Shown: positions 15,076 to 23,833 of the stretch, in pieces | Numbering within the stretch: the stretch's first letter is position 1 | Layout of the letters: the number at the start of each line of letters is the position of its first letter | Source: an uncultured Aquimarina sp. | Lineage (GTDB): Bacteria; Bacteroidota; Bacteroidia; Flavobacteriales; Flavobacteriaceae | Direction: 5' to 3' | Length of the DNA: 39,295 nt | Assembly: GCA_947498595.1 (NCBI GenBank) | Contig: CANMKX010000035.1 | Coordinates: 1 to 39,295 of the forward strand | Program-made: the position numbers and the translations under genes | Notes under the pieces: generated by a model | The model's input: the letters and a program-made list of their open reading frames with translations, nothing else | What the model was told of the DNA's origin: nothing | Databases searched by the model: none

Positions 15076-16047
15076 CTAATGACTAATTGTTGCTTGTTGG
15101 TATTGATTGTAATAATAGGTAGCTGCTGCTAAATCTTCTAATGCATGTCCTACTGATTTAAACAATGTTATTTGATTTTCTGATTGTCTTCCTTTCTTAG
15201 TTTCTGCACATAATTCAAATAAATCTGCTTCTATTTCTTCTCTTTTTAAAACACCATTTTGTAAAGGGATTACGATATCTCCACTTTCTTTTAGTCCTCC
15301 TTGATATGTATCTAAGTATACCGAAGCTTTTATAATAGCATCATCATCTGCTTCTCTCATATCTTTTTTATATGCTCCTACTAAATCTATATGTTGTCCT
15401 GGTTTTATGTGTTTTCCTAATACTAGCGGAATTTTGGATAATGTTGCACTTGATATAATCGCGACCTCTCCTATTACATCTTCTATTGTTTGTACGGCTT
15501 TTATCGTGAAGTTCTCTGTTGATAATGTGTCACAAATAGCTTGTGCCTTTTTTATATTTCTACCCCAGACATATACAGTTTCTATGGGGCGAACTGCTGC
15601 ATGGGCTAAAATTAAATTTATAGATAATGCTCCTGTGCCTATCATTAATAACGACGTGGCATCTTTTCTCGACAAGTACATGGATGCTAATGCAGATGTA
15701 GCTGCCGTACGTTTTGCTGTTAGTGATTTTGCTTCTAATATTGCTTTTATAGATCCTTTGGTTGCGTCTAAATATATATACGTTCCTTGTATAGAGGGTA
15801 AATCAAATTGTCCATTTTCTGGGCTTACGGTTACAATTTTGACGCCTGCTTCCTTACTTGGATTCCATGCTGGCATTAATAATAATGTAGAGTCTGCTCC
15901 TACTGCTGGATTTGAAAAATCATGATGATGTCTCATCGGAACTTCTAAACTCTCTGATAAAAACCCTTGTTTAATCGCTTCTATTAGTTTTTTGAAACGA
16001 GTTGATTCATTAATAAACGTATCGTCTATTTGTATAATTGGATCCAT
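15076..16047 (-). CDS. lhpI: Delta1-pyrroline-2-carboxylate reductase (ornithine cyclodeaminase family)
   Basis: A 323-residue protein of the ornithine cyclodeaminase/mu-crystallin family. The KRTAATSALASMYLSRKD stretch and the Rossmann glycine motif LLMIGTGALS, followed by VYVWGRN, are clear. Members are either ornithine cyclodeaminases or NAD(P)H-dependent imine reductases acting on delta1-pyrroline-2-carboxylate. Pairing with the trans-3-hydroxyproline dehydratase immediately downstream makes the reductase assignment much more likely: the two steps convert 3-hydroxyproline to L-proline. It is the first gene of the eleven-gene minus-strand unit and faces the S37 peptidase gene across a 262-base divergent region. 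Alanine dehydrogenase or ornithine cyclodeaminase activity remains an alternative from sequence alone. Confidence 0.88.
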   Translation of the reverse strand: MDPIIQIDDTFINESTRFKKLIEAIKQGFLSESLEVPMRHHHDFSNPAVGADSTLLLMPAWNPSKEAGVKIVTVSPENGQFDLPSIQGTYIYLDATKGSIKAILEAKSLTAKRTAATSALASMYLSRKDATSLLMIGTGALSINLILAHAAVRPIETVYVWGRNIKKAQAICDTLSTENFTIKAVQTIEDVIGEVAIISSATLSKIPLVLGKHIKPGQHIDLVGAYKKDMREADDDAIIKASVYLDTYQGGLKESGDIVIPLQNGVLKREEIEADLFELCAETKKGRQSENQITLFKSVGHALEDLAAATYYYNQYQQATISH

Positions 16048-16309
16048 TATTTTATTGTTTACGTTCTGAAAATTTGTTTTTCTCTTTGTTAAAAGATAAA
16101 CCTCATCAATTGTAGTTTGATATAAAAATATAAGATTTGCGCATTTTAAACTTATTTTAACTCTAAATTATTAATATCATACAATCTTTGGATAATATGA
16201 TACCGTTATATAGACTTTGCTATTCTTTATTTTTATAAAGATTCTTTTTCAAAGGGTTTCTTGTCAAAAATACTCTTTGATATGAATTATTAATTTAGAA
16301 TATTTTTCT
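16048..16309. promoter_or_regulatory. Divergent intergenic region, presumed promoters of the collagen/galactose operon and S37 peptidase
   Basis: A 262-base AT-rich region separating two divergent genes, so it must contain the start of the long minus-strand unit. The best minus-strand -7 candidates are TATCTTTT (16091-16098, one mismatch to TAnnTTTG) and TATTTTTG (16265-16272, a full match but more than 200 bases from the gene). No clear plus-strand -7 element was found. I see no convincing palindromic operator, and no regulator gene lies beside it. Confidence 0.35.
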
Positions 16310-17602
16310 ATGAAATTCACAAAGTCATTTACGCTTTTTTTATTATTATTTATTTTAATTTCTTCTTGTAAATCTTCTCAGATTTCTCTAGATAATTTAA
16401 CTTTTAAGCAACAGCTTAATGCTTTATTTCCTAATGCTACAATTACTCCTATAGAAACTAAAGATCATTTTTCGAAAGCATATCAATTAGTCCTAAAGCA
16501 ATCGCTCGATCATAAAAACCCTAAAGCTGGTACTTTTGATCACTATATCTATGTATCTCATAGTGGATACAAAAATCCTACTGTTTTTATTACCGAAGGT
16601 TATAATGCTCGCCCTCGAACTTATGAACTTAGCAAACTGTTTAATGCTAACCAAATACAAGTTGAGTATCGTTTCTATGGTAAGTCTAGACCCGCATCAA
16701 TTCCTTGGCAATATTTAACTAATGATGCAGCGATTGAAGATTATCATCAGATTATTACTAAATTAAAGCAATTGTATACTGGGAAATTTATTTCAACAGG
16801 AATCAGTAAAGGTGGAGAGACTGTTCTAATTTATAAATCAAAATATCCTAAAGATATAGACATTGCAGTCCCTTATGTAGCTCCACTAATCAATACACAA
16901 GAAGATCCTAGAACAACTCATCATATCAACACAGTAGGAACAAAAGATTGTCGTGATAAAATCACTCAATTTCAACGTTCGTTATTACAAAATCGAGCTG
17001 CTCTTTTATCCGAAATAAAAATATATGCTGCTGAAAAAGGATCTAAATTTAATGAGGTATCTATTGAAGAGGCTCTTGAATATGCTACTCTTGAATTCCC
17101 TTTTTCTTTTTGGCAATGGGGCGGGAACTGCAATGAAATACCTAGTACTACTGCTTCTCCAGAAATTCTTTTTGAATATATGAATGCCATTGTTGGTATT
17201 AATTTTTATAGTGACGCATCTTATCATAATTACCTTCCTTCTTTTTATCAACACAGTCGAGAATTAGGATATTACGGATTTGATTTTACTCCTGTTGCTG
17301 ATTTACTTCAAGTTGTCTCCAATACTTCTAATACGCGCTTTGCGCCTAAAAATGTAGATCTCACATATAATCCTAATTACATTCGAAAAGTTCGCGAATA
17401 TGTAGAAAACAAAGGAAATCAAATCCTTTACATTTATGGAGGGTATGATACTTGGGGGGCTTGTCGCCCAACTCCTAAGCCTCAATTGGATGCATTAATG
17501 ATGGTTTTACCTAAAGGATCTCATAGTACTCGTATTAAAAACTTCCCTAAAAATGATCAACAAAAAATCATGACAACTTTAAATAAATGGTTAGGTTCAT
17601 AA
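16310..17602 (+). CDS. S37 (PS-10 type) serine aminopeptidase, lipoprotein
   Basis: A 430-residue exported alpha/beta-hydrolase-type peptidase of the PS-10 family (MEROPS S37, often annotated as S28 in Bacteroidota). The signal ends in a lipobox ILISSC with C20 as the probable lipidated residue. The nucleophile elbow GISKGG gives Ser166; the acid is likely the Asp in IYGGYDTWGACRP, and the catalytic His lies in LPKGSHSTRI near the C-terminus. EYRFYGKSRP upstream is a conserved S28/S37 feature. Such enzymes release short peptides (tripeptides in the type member) from N-termini. It is transcribed away from the hydroxyproline/galactose operon and shares its promoter region, which suggests, without proving, a role in trimming collagen-derived peptides outside the cytoplasm. 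Confidence 0.82.
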   Translation: MKFTKSFTLFLLLFILISSCKSSQISLDNLTFKQQLNALFPNATITPIETKDHFSKAYQLVLKQSLDHKNPKAGTFDHYIYVSHSGYKNPTVFITEGYNARPRTYELSKLFNANQIQVEYRFYGKSRPASIPWQYLTNDAAIEDYHQIITKLKQLYTGKFISTGISKGGETVLIYKSKYPKDIDIAVPYVAPLINTQEDPRTTHHINTVGTKDCRDKITQFQRSLLQNRAALLSEIKIYAAEKGSKFNEVSIEEALEYATLEFPFSFWQWGGNCNEIPSTTASPEILFEYMNAIVGINFYSDASYHNYLPSFYQHSRELGYYGFDFTPVADLLQVVSNTSNTRFAPKNVDLTYNPNYIRKVREYVENKGNQILYIYGGYDTWGACRPTPKPQLDALMMVLPKGSHSTRIKNFPKNDQQKIMTTLNKWLGS

Positions 17603-17638
17603 AATTTATATTAAAGTTTCTTAACATAAATTATTTAT

Positions 17639-17646
17639 TATCTTTG
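17639..17646 (+). promoter_or_regulatory. -7 element TATCTTTG before the small membrane protein
   Basis: TATCTTTG matches TAnnTTTG exactly and lies 30 bases before the ATG at 17677. The upstream bases contain a TTTC around the expected -33 position but no clean TTG, so the assignment rests on the -7 box. It would give the 80-residue gene, and perhaps the following leader peptide gene, a promoter independent of the S37 peptidase. Confidence 0.45.
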
Positions 17647-17676
17647 AAATTCAATCATCTTTCAAAATAAATCATC

Positions 17677-17919
17677 ATGTTATTTTTATGTGGATCACCG
17701 ACTTTTTCAGATCTTTTAATTCTTCTACTTTTATTTATTATTCTCCCTATCGCTGTTTTCTCAACATTATTTCACATTATCTTAAAAAGATCAGCTTTCT
17801 TTCATGCTCATATTTTATCTAAGAGAATTTTCACCAAAACACTTTATATTGTTTCTCTTATTTTTTTCCCTTTAGTTTCTTTAATTATAATATATAGCTT
17901 ATTAGGTTATTACTTATAA
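17677..17919 (+). CDS. Small membrane protein with two transmembrane segments
   Basis: An 80-residue protein dominated by two hydrophobic segments, about residues 9-34 and 52-78, joined by a short basic loop containing KRSAFFHAHILSKR. I do not recognise a family with confidence; the two-segment layout resembles the PLDc_N type of small membrane domain or a bacteriocin immunity protein, but no defining motif is present. It has its own -7 element 30 bases upstream and is followed after 102 bases, on the same strand, by a double-glycine-leader peptide gene. That pairing is the only clue to function. Confidence 0.6.
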   Translation: MLFLCGSPTFSDLLILLLLFIILPIAVFSTLFHIILKRSAFFHAHILSKRIFTKTLYIVSLIFFPLVSLIIIYSLLGYYL

Positions 17920-18021
17920 CTACATACTAACCGTATAATAATTATGATTCTGCATTTTATTAAATATATTGTCTTTCATATCTTCAAAAATCAAAATTTT
18001 ATTAATCTTTATTTTTAAGTT

Positions 18022-18210
18022 ATGTTAAAAAATATTCTAAATGTACCTGGGGTGCATGAATTAACAAAAAGTGATCAAAAAACATTTAATGGTGGAGCTC
18101 TAGAAGTATCTTGCGAAATTGTTTGCGCTACAACAGAAAGTCAATTATTATGTGGACTTCCTCCTTTTCTTGGACTATGCGATGGTCAAGGCGGCTATAA
18201 TGTCCTTTAA
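18022..18210 (+). CDS. Double-glycine leader peptide, bacteriocin/RiPP-like
   Basis: A 62-residue peptide. Residues 1-25 (MLKNILN...TKSDQKTFNGG) look like the leader found on many small secreted peptides of Flavobacteriia, with a Gly-Gly cleavage site at 24-25. The predicted 37-residue core has four cysteines (C31, C35, C44, C53), two prolines in a row and a Gly-rich end, so disulfides or thioether modification are possible. No modification enzyme and no peptidase-containing ABC exporter is visible in the window, so processing would depend on genes elsewhere. A strong terminator follows 20 bases after the stop, so it is a discrete transcription unit, possibly with the membrane protein upstream. 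Confidence 0.75.
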   Translation: MLKNILNVPGVHELTKSDQKTFNGGALEVSCEIVCATTESQLLCGLPPFLGLCDGQGGYNVL

Positions 18211-18229
18211 AAATATATTCTAAAATCAC

Positions 18230-18262
18230 AAGAGGTTATCCTTTTCGTTAACCTCTTTTTTA
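18230..18262 (+). terminator. Rho-independent terminator after the leader peptide gene
   Basis: A perfect 9-base stem (AAGAGGTTA at 18230-18238, TAACCTCTT at 18249-18257) with a 10-base loop, followed by T residues. It ends the leader peptide transcript and isolates it from the adenine deaminase gene. Confidence 0.88.
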
Positions 18263-18291
18263 TAGTATTATTTCTCCGTAATTTTACCCCT

Positions 18292-19914
18292 ATGGTAATA
18301 CAAGGTCAAATTGTTGATATATACAACAAGAATATATATAGCGGAGAAATAGTTGTTACAGATGGTATTATTACCTCTATCTCTCCTAAAGAACATACAA
18401 TTAAACAATACATTATTCCGGGGTTTGTGGATGCCCACATACACATTGAAAGTTCGATGTTAGTTCCTTCTGAATTTGCTAAACTTGCAGTACTACATGG
18501 AACAGTTGCTACAGTATCTGATCCTCATGAAATTGCAAATGTATTAGGTGTTTCTGGTGTCGAATTTATGATTGAAAATGGAAATAAAGTTCCTTTTAAA
18601 TTCAATTTTGGAGCTCCATCGTGTGTTCCTGCAACTTCTTTTGAAAGTGCTGGAGCTGTTATTGATTCTGATGATATTAAATTATTATTAGAAAATCCTG
18701 AAATAAAATATCTTGCCGAAATGATGAACTATCCTGGTGTTTTATTCAAAGATGAGGAGGTTATGAAAAAAATCGAATGGGCTAAACATTATAACAAACC
18801 TATTGATGGGCATGCGCCTGGTTTAAGAGGTGACGATATTTCGACTTATATAGCTGCTGGAATTTCAACAGATCATGAGTGTTTTACATATGAAGAAGCT
18901 CTTGAGAAATTACAAAAAGGAATGAAAGTAATTATTAGAGAAGGAAGTGCTGCCAAAAACTTTGAGGCTTTAATAGATTTACTTCCTGAGCATTATCAAG
19001 AAATGATGTTTTGTTCTGATGACAAACACCCTGATGATTTATTAGTTGATCATATCAATAAACTTTGTGCACGTGCTGTTGCAAAAGGTATTGACGTTTT
19101 TAAAGTATTGCAAGCAGCTTGTATCAATCCTGTAAAGCATTATAATCTTGATGTTGGTTTGTTACAGAAAGATGATGCTGCTGATTTTGTAATTCTAGAA
19201 GATCTTATAGATTTTAAAGCTTTAGCAACTTATATTAATGGTGAGTTAGTAGCTCAAAATGGTATTTCTAATATAGCTTCTGTTCCTTTTGAAACTCCTA
19301 ACAATTTCAATACTGATAAAAAAACAATAGCTGATTTTGCATTTCACTCTGCTTCAGAAACGATTCGTGTTATTGAAGCTTTGGATGGAGAGTTAGTTAC
19401 TAATCAAATAGAAACTGATAGTTTAATAGTTGATGGTAATCTGGTTTCTAATACTAAAACAGATGTTTTAAAAATGACGGTTGTTAATCGTTATAAAAAT
19501 CAAGATCCTGCTATAGCTTTTATAAAAAACTTTGGTCTTACTTCTGGAGCTATTGCTTCATCTGTAGGTCACGACTCTCATAATATTATTGCCGTAGGAG
19601 TTAGCGATGAAGCTATTTGCAGAGCTGTTAATTTATTAGTAGAAAACAAAGGTGGTATCTGTGCTGTTAATGGTTCTGAAGAAAAAGTAGTTGCTTTACC
19701 TGTTGCTGGAATTATGAGTGATCAGCCTGGAGAAATTATAGGTAAATCTTATGCAGAATTGGATACTATGGCTAAAGCTATGGGGAGTTCTCTTCGTGCT
19801 CCATATATGACACTTTCTTTTATGGCGTTATTAGTTATTCCTGCGTTAAAACTAAGTGACAAAGGATTATTTGATGGTAGTACATTTAAATTTACATCTG
19901 TCGAAGTTAAATAA
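18292..19914 (+). CDS. ade: Adenine deaminase
   Basis: A 540-residue amidohydrolase that converts adenine to hypoxanthine and ammonia for purine salvage in the cytoplasm. The metal-binding HxH lies in [12 protein letters not shown] near residue 48; further metal-region motifs are [15 protein letters not shown] and the [10 protein letters not shown] stretch typical of Ade. The C-terminal half contains [11 protein letters not shown], also characteristic. The length is slightly short of many bacterial homologues (about 560-590), mainly through a compact N-terminus, and no key motif is missing. It stands alone between two terminators and appears unrelated to the neighbouring operons. Confidence 0.95.
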   Translation: MVIQGQIVDIYNKNIYSGEIVVTDGIITSISPKEHTIKQYIIPGFVDAHIHIESSMLVPSEFAKLAVLHGTVATVSDPHEIANVLGVSGVEFMIENGNKVPFKFNFGAPSCVPATSFESAGAVIDSDDIKLLLENPEIKYLAEMMNYPGVLFKDEEVMKKIEWAKHYNKPIDGHAPGLRGDDISTYIAAGISTDHECFTYEEALEKLQKGMKVIIREGSAAKNFEALIDLLPEHYQEMMFCSDDKHPDDLLVDHINKLCARAVAKGIDVFKVLQAACINPVKHYNLDVGLLQKDDAADFVILEDLIDFKALATYINGELVAQNGISNIASVPFETPNNFNTDKKTIADFAFHSASETIRVIEALDGELVTNQIETDSLIVDGNLVSNTKTDVLKMTVVNRYKNQDPAIAFIKNFGLTSGAIASSVGHDSHNIIAVGVSDEAICRAVNLLVENKGGICAVNGSEEKVVALPVAGIMSDQPGEIIGKSYAELDTMAKAMGSSLRAPYMTLSFMALLVIPALKLSDKGLFDGSTFKFTSVEVK

Positions 19915-19921
19915 ATTTATA

Positions 19922-19966
19922 ACAAACACATTTGTTTAAGAGTTAACAAATGTGTTTGTGTTTTTT
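19922..19966 (+). terminator. Strong terminator after adenine deaminase
   Basis: A perfect 15-base inverted repeat (19922-19936 with 19945-19959), an 8-base loop, then G and six T residues. It lies between convergent genes, ade on plus and the DUF4407 gene on minus; the T-run favours the plus strand, but the stem could also slow minus-strand transcripts. Confidence 0.92.
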
Positions 19967-19970
19967 GTTT

Positions 19971-21071
19971 TTATAATATCTCTGTTTGCCTTCTATAGAA
20001 AGCTTCTTGCTGCTTTTCCATTAATTCTCTTGTTACTTTTTTCTTATAAGTATACAATTCATCTTCTTCAGCTATATCTCTATAAACTCTATCATTAATT
20101 GCATGATCTGTTTCTACTAAAATGGCACGTTGATTATGCTGTTGTTTTGTCCAACTACTAATCTCTTCTTCTTGTGCTGCTACTCTATAATCGTACTCCC
20201 CTTTTGGAGACATTAATTTTGCTAATACGGGAGCTGTTTCTATTGCTAAAAACAGTAAAAATATAAAGAATGATGGCAACCATGGTAATTTTCCTAAAGC
20301 GTCAATTCTTGCCATTAGTCCATCAAAATTATCTATAATGGGTTGTGTATTTGTTATTTGCTTATCATACTTAGCTGCTAAGGCTGCTTTTTCGGTTTCT
20401 AATACAGCTATTCTTTCTTCATTTTTCTGTTTAAGGATCGTGAACTGCGCTAAGGCTGCATCGTGTTTTTCTCTCTTTTCTCTATATACAGGTCCTTTAC
20501 CTAATTTATTTGTTCCTGCTGTCCCTTCGGCTTCAGAAATATAGGTTTGATACAATGCATTTACCTCAGCCTCTTTTGTTACTATTTCTTTTTTTAAATT
20601 CTGTATTTCTGTATTTGCTATTGTTATTGCAGGCGTAAATTGATCTGCTATTTGCTCTTGATTTGATAATGTTAAATCATTTTTTTGTTCTAATAAAACC
20701 CTATCAATTTCTTTTTCAAAAATCTTTAACTCTAATGGTTTTGAGATTACAATTGCTATAATTAACGCTAATACTAATCGCGGTGCTGCTTGCAGAAGTT
20801 CTTTAAAAACATTGTCTTTCTTTTTTATGGTAGCTACAATAAATCGATCTAAATTAAAAATTAATAATCCCCATATAAGTCCAAAAAAAACAGCTGTATA
20901 ATAATTATCGAATACTGTATATAATGCATATGATGCCGCTATAAAAGCCATCACAGCTGTAAAAAAAACTGTTCCTCCTATTCCTGCATATTTATTCTGT
21001 TCTCCATTGGAGCTTTGAGCTATTATCTCTGAATCTGCTCCAGAGCATAAAATAAAAAATCGTTTAAGCAT
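19971..21071 (-). CDS. DUF4407 membrane protein
   Basis: A 366-residue protein of the DUF4407 family. The N-terminal third has three to four hydrophobic segments (about residues 33-52, 56-78 and 93-112), then a long charged coiled-coil region (about 115-240), one more membrane segment near 258-280 (LPSFFIFLLFLAIETAP), and a charged C-terminal tail. The family is common in Bacteroidota, and no biochemical function is established. It is a single-gene unit on the minus strand, separated from the BlaR1/BlaI pair upstream by a terminator. Its end abuts the ade terminator. Confidence 0.85.
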   Translation of the reverse strand: MLKRFFILCSGADSEIIAQSSNGEQNKYAGIGGTVFFTAVMAFIAASYALYTVFDNYYTAVFFGLIWGLLIFNLDRFIVATIKKKDNVFKELLQAAPRLVLALIIAIVISKPLELKIFEKEIDRVLLEQKNDLTLSNQEQIADQFTPAITIANTEIQNLKKEIVTKEAEVNALYQTYISEAEGTAGTNKLGKGPVYREKREKHDAALAQFTILKQKNEERIAVLETEKAALAAKYDKQITNTQPIIDNFDGLMARIDALGKLPWLPSFFIFLLFLAIETAPVLAKLMSPKGEYDYRVAAQEEEISSWTKQQHNQRAILVETDHAINDRVYRDIAEEDELYTYKKKVTRELMEKQQEAFYRRQTEIL

Positions 21072-21147
21072 ACCTTATTTTTTTCCATTCCTAATAATTA
21101 TAGAACGTCATCTTTCGTTTTTTGTTACACTTTTAAAGTTTTTGATA

Positions 21148-21185
21148 TAAAAAACGCTAATATTATTAAAGTAACATTAGCGTTT
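21148..21185 (-). terminator. Terminator of the blaI-blaR1 unit
   Basis: Stem AAACGCTAAT (21152-21161) with ATTAGCGTTT (21176-21185). On the minus strand the stem is followed by a run of six T residues, so it ends transcription leaving the BlaR1 gene, 81 bases after its stop. Confidence 0.85.
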
Positions 21186-21265
21186 AATTCTTGTATTAAA
21201 GATATAATGGAGTGATTCCTTAAATCTTCATTTCTATAAATTTTAATAGATAAAACTGTTATATA

Positions 21266-23371
21266 TTATTTACTTTTCTCTACTTCCTTTTCGAATTCTT
21301 TAGCAATTTTTTTAGCTCTTTTTTCTGCTTTCTTTTGCATTTTTTTCATTTCTCTTTCCATTTTCTTATGTACTCGCTCCAATTCTTTTGCTTGTATTTC
21401 TTGTAATTTTCGAGCTTGTTCTTCATAAGCTTTTTGATGTTCAGCTCTTGCATTTCTATGTGCTTCTCGTTCATGTGCACGTTCAATCTTTCTTTCTTGA
21501 ATTTCTCGTGCTCTTTCCATAGTGCGTTCTGCTTGTCTCCTTGCTTGCTCTGCAGATCGCTCAGCCTGCATCATAACTCTTTCGGCTTTCCTTTGTGCTA
21601 ATTCTTGTATTCTATGATTTTTTTCCATAGCTTTTTCTGCTACTCGCTCAGCTTGTTCCCTTATACGTCTGATATGCTCTTCTTTCATTTCAAATTTTTC
21701 AGCAATCATACGCGCTTTTTCTTCGGCTATAATAGCTTGTTGTTCTGCTATATCCTCAATCGCAGCAATTCTATCATGATTTAACATGTCTTGCTCTATT
21801 ACTATCTCTTCAAGCATTGCTTGTTTTTCCTCTAAAAGTAATTCAACCTCTTCATTTATCGCTCTATTAATACCCTCATGAATACCTTCTTCTATTTCAA
21901 TTTTTTCTACTTCTTCTATTTCTTCTACTTCGTCTACCTCTTCTACTTCTTCTATTATATGTACTCTACCGTTATGGTCGGTTCTCTTTTTCACATGATG
22001 TTTAGCTCTAGGGTCTCTCACTATTACATTTCCATCTTTTTCTATAATTTCTGCTCTCCCAGTTAGTACATCTCTTATCGTTGGTGCTGGAGGAGGTGGT
22101 GGTGGTAATTTCCCTGAAGCATCTTTTTTAGGTTTTGCTGCTGGTGGCGGAGGCGGAGGCGAATCTGGATAGCTTCCAACGGCTGCGACTCCTAATTCTT
22201 TAAAATATAATTCGGCTACATCAGCTTTTTTAATATCGGCTTCAATATTTCCTACAATACTTTTTGCGTCTATTCCTTCTTCACTGTAGATAATAGCTCT
22301 TACATTATCAACTCCTCTTTTTTTGGCTAATGCTGCTTCTTTCTTTATTAGTTTAGCTATATTATTTTTTACTAGCTGTCCATTTACATAAATTTCTTTT
22401 TGACTTTTTACATAAATCCTAATATGATTTCTTTTTTCTTCTTGTAGCGTTTCTTCAAAAGTTTCTGTTATTACAGTTTCTTTCGGAGTTACCATTTCAT
22501 AAGTAGTTTCTATTTTATGGTTGAACGCAAATGCGCTAAATCCTAAAATAGGTAACAGCATTAATAGCTTTACTGCTGTACGTTTTTTTGAAAATCTTGT
22601 TGTCATCATCTGTAAACGTTTTTTTGTTAATGAATAATTGACTGCACTTGAAAGTGCATTTTGGTTAAAATGTTGCGGATACTCTATTAATAATTTTTGG
22701 TATGATACTACTGAGTTTTGTTGTTGAATCACTTGTTGGTCTGCCAAAAATTCATGATTCAATTTTACTGCTCTTTTTACAACAATCCACAATGGATTAA
22801 ACCAAAATATAATTTGTAAAACTTCTATAAATAGAATATCAAATGTATGTTTTTGAGCTACATGTGCTTGCTCATGCAATAATACTTCTGAGGGAATGTG
22901 CTGTTCTTTATATTCTTTTTTAGTCACAAAAATGTAATCTAAGAAAGTATGAGGAACTGTTTTTTTATCTAATAATACATTGGTATATGATGGTGTTTTT
23001 TCTTTTTCGTGAATTTTAATTTTTGTCCGAATTCCTTTTAAATTACGTATAAATCGAAATAAAAATAAAACTACTCCTATTGCATATATACTCCACAAAA
23101 TCAGCTCCCAATAATTAAATTGTGGTACATTTTCTATAGCTTTTTCTGCTGCAATAACTGTGGGAGTTATTACTCGTTCTTGCTCTATAGAATCGGCTAT
23201 TATTGTTTTTGTATATGTAAATGTGATAATCGGTATGATTCCTGAAAAAATCAAACTTCCGATGAGATATACTCTTTTAATTTTATGCATATTCTCTCTT
23301 TCTAGAAATAGCTTATAAAAAGCTATAAAGAGTAATAAACATATCGTTGATTTGATTAGATATGGTATCAT
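21266..23371 (-). CDS. BlaR1-type M56 metallopeptidase sensor with ExbD-like and coiled-coil C-terminus
   Basis: A 701-residue membrane protein. Residues 1-110 hold hydrophobic segments, and the cytoplasmic zinc protease domain has HEQAH at 166-170 with E207 as probable third ligand. A last membrane segment lies at about 267-284. BlaR1 proteins sense a signal outside and cleave the BlaI repressor. Here the usual penicillin-binding sensor is absent. Instead residues 315-392 resemble the ExbD/TolR periplasmic fold (IYVNGQLVKNNIAKLI...RAIIYSEEGI), then two proline runs (405-410 and 423-428), then about 215 residues rich in Glu, Arg, Lys and Ala with coiled-coil character. The start overlaps the BlaI stop by 4 bases, so the two are co-translated. 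The signal sensed is unknown, but beta-lactams are unlikely. Confidence 0.88.
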   Translation of the reverse strand: MIPYLIKSTICLLLFIAFYKLFLERENMHKIKRVYLIGSLIFSGIIPIITFTYTKTIIADSIEQERVITPTVIAAEKAIENVPQFNYWELILWSIYAIGVVLFLFRFIRNLKGIRTKIKIHEKEKTPSYTNVLLDKKTVPHTFLDYIFVTKKEYKEQHIPSEVLLHEQAHVAQKHTFDILFIEVLQIIFWFNPLWIVVKRAVKLNHEFLADQQVIQQQNSVVSYQKLLIEYPQHFNQNALSSAVNYSLTKKRLQMMTTRFSKKRTAVKLLMLLPILGFSAFAFNHKIETTYEMVTPKETVITETFEETLQEEKRNHIRIYVKSQKEIYVNGQLVKNNIAKLIKKEAALAKKRGVDNVRAIIYSEEGIDAKSIVGNIEADIKKADVAELYFKELGVAAVGSYPDSPPPPPPAAKPKKDASGKLPPPPPPAPTIRDVLTGRAEIIEKDGNVIVRDPRAKHHVKKRTDHNGRVHIIEEVEEVDEVEEIEEVEKIEIEEGIHEGINRAINEEVELLLEEKQAMLEEIVIEQDMLNHDRIAAIEDIAEQQAIIAEEKARMIAEKFEMKEEHIRRIREQAERVAEKAMEKNHRIQELAQRKAERVMMQAERSAEQARRQAERTMERAREIQERKIERAHEREAHRNARAEHQKAYEEQARKLQEIQAKELERVHKKMEREMKKMQKKAEKRAKKIAKEFEKEVEKSK

Positions 23372-23739
23372 TGCTTTTTCTTTTGAATTTCTTGATCTAC
23401 TATTGCTCGTAATTCTTCTAATTCTGAAGCAGACAGATTAGTTTCTGAAGTGAAAAAGGAAGCAAATTGTGATGCCGAATTATTAAAAAAGTTCTTTATC
23501 AATCCATTAACATGAGTTGAAAAATAATCTGTCTTTTTTACTAATGGATAATATTCTCTCGATTTTCCGTAAATAGTATACCCTACAAATCCTTTGTCTG
23601 TCATCCTCTTTAATAATGTTGCTATTGTTGTTGTAGCTGGCTTAGGGTCTGGATATGACTCTAATAAGTCTTTCATAAAGGCTTTTTCTTTCTTCCAGAG
23701 GTATTTCATTAATTGTTCTTCGGCTTTTGATAATTGCAT
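23368..23739 (-). CDS. BlaI/MecI/CopY family transcriptional repressor
   Basis: A 123-residue winged-helix repressor. The N-terminal SKAEEQLMKYLWKKEKAFMKDLLESY and the recognition region PATTTIATLLKRMTDKGFV are typical of BlaI/MecI, and the C-terminal helices (SELEELRAIVDQEIQ) would dimerise. It should bind the two palindromes just upstream and repress its own operon until the partner M56 protease cleaves it. The stop overlaps the BlaR1 start by 4 bases. No beta-lactamase gene lies nearby, so the regulon beyond autoregulation is unknown. Confidence 0.93.
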   Translation of the reverse strand: MQLSKAEEQLMKYLWKKEKAFMKDLLESYPDPKPATTTIATLLKRMTDKGFVGYTIYGKSREYYPLVKKTDYFSTHVNGLIKNFFNNSASQFASFFTSETNLSASELEELRAIVDQEIQKKKQ

Positions 23740-23764
23740 TTGTCTCTACATTATTAGAATTAAC

Positions 23765-23806
23765 TCTACAAATGTAGAATAAAATTCCTACTCTACAAAC
23801 GTAGAG
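23765..23806 (-). promoter_or_regulatory. BlaI operator pair overlapping the -7 and -33 promoter elements
   Basis: Two palindromes sit 27 bases apart centre to centre: TCTACA-AA-TGTAGA at 23765-23778 and CTCTAC-AAAC-GTAGAG at 23791-23806, both of the TACA/TGTA type bound by BlaI/MecI repressors. Read on the minus strand, the proximal one contains TACATTTG, an exact -7 element, and the distal one contains TTTG placed exactly 19 bases upstream, as a -33 element. A repressor bound to both would cover the whole promoter. The start codon is 26 bases downstream. A further half-site TCTACA lies at 23745-23750. Confidence 0.85.
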
Positions 23807-23833
23807 GATGTTTTTTTTTCATATTTAATCAAT

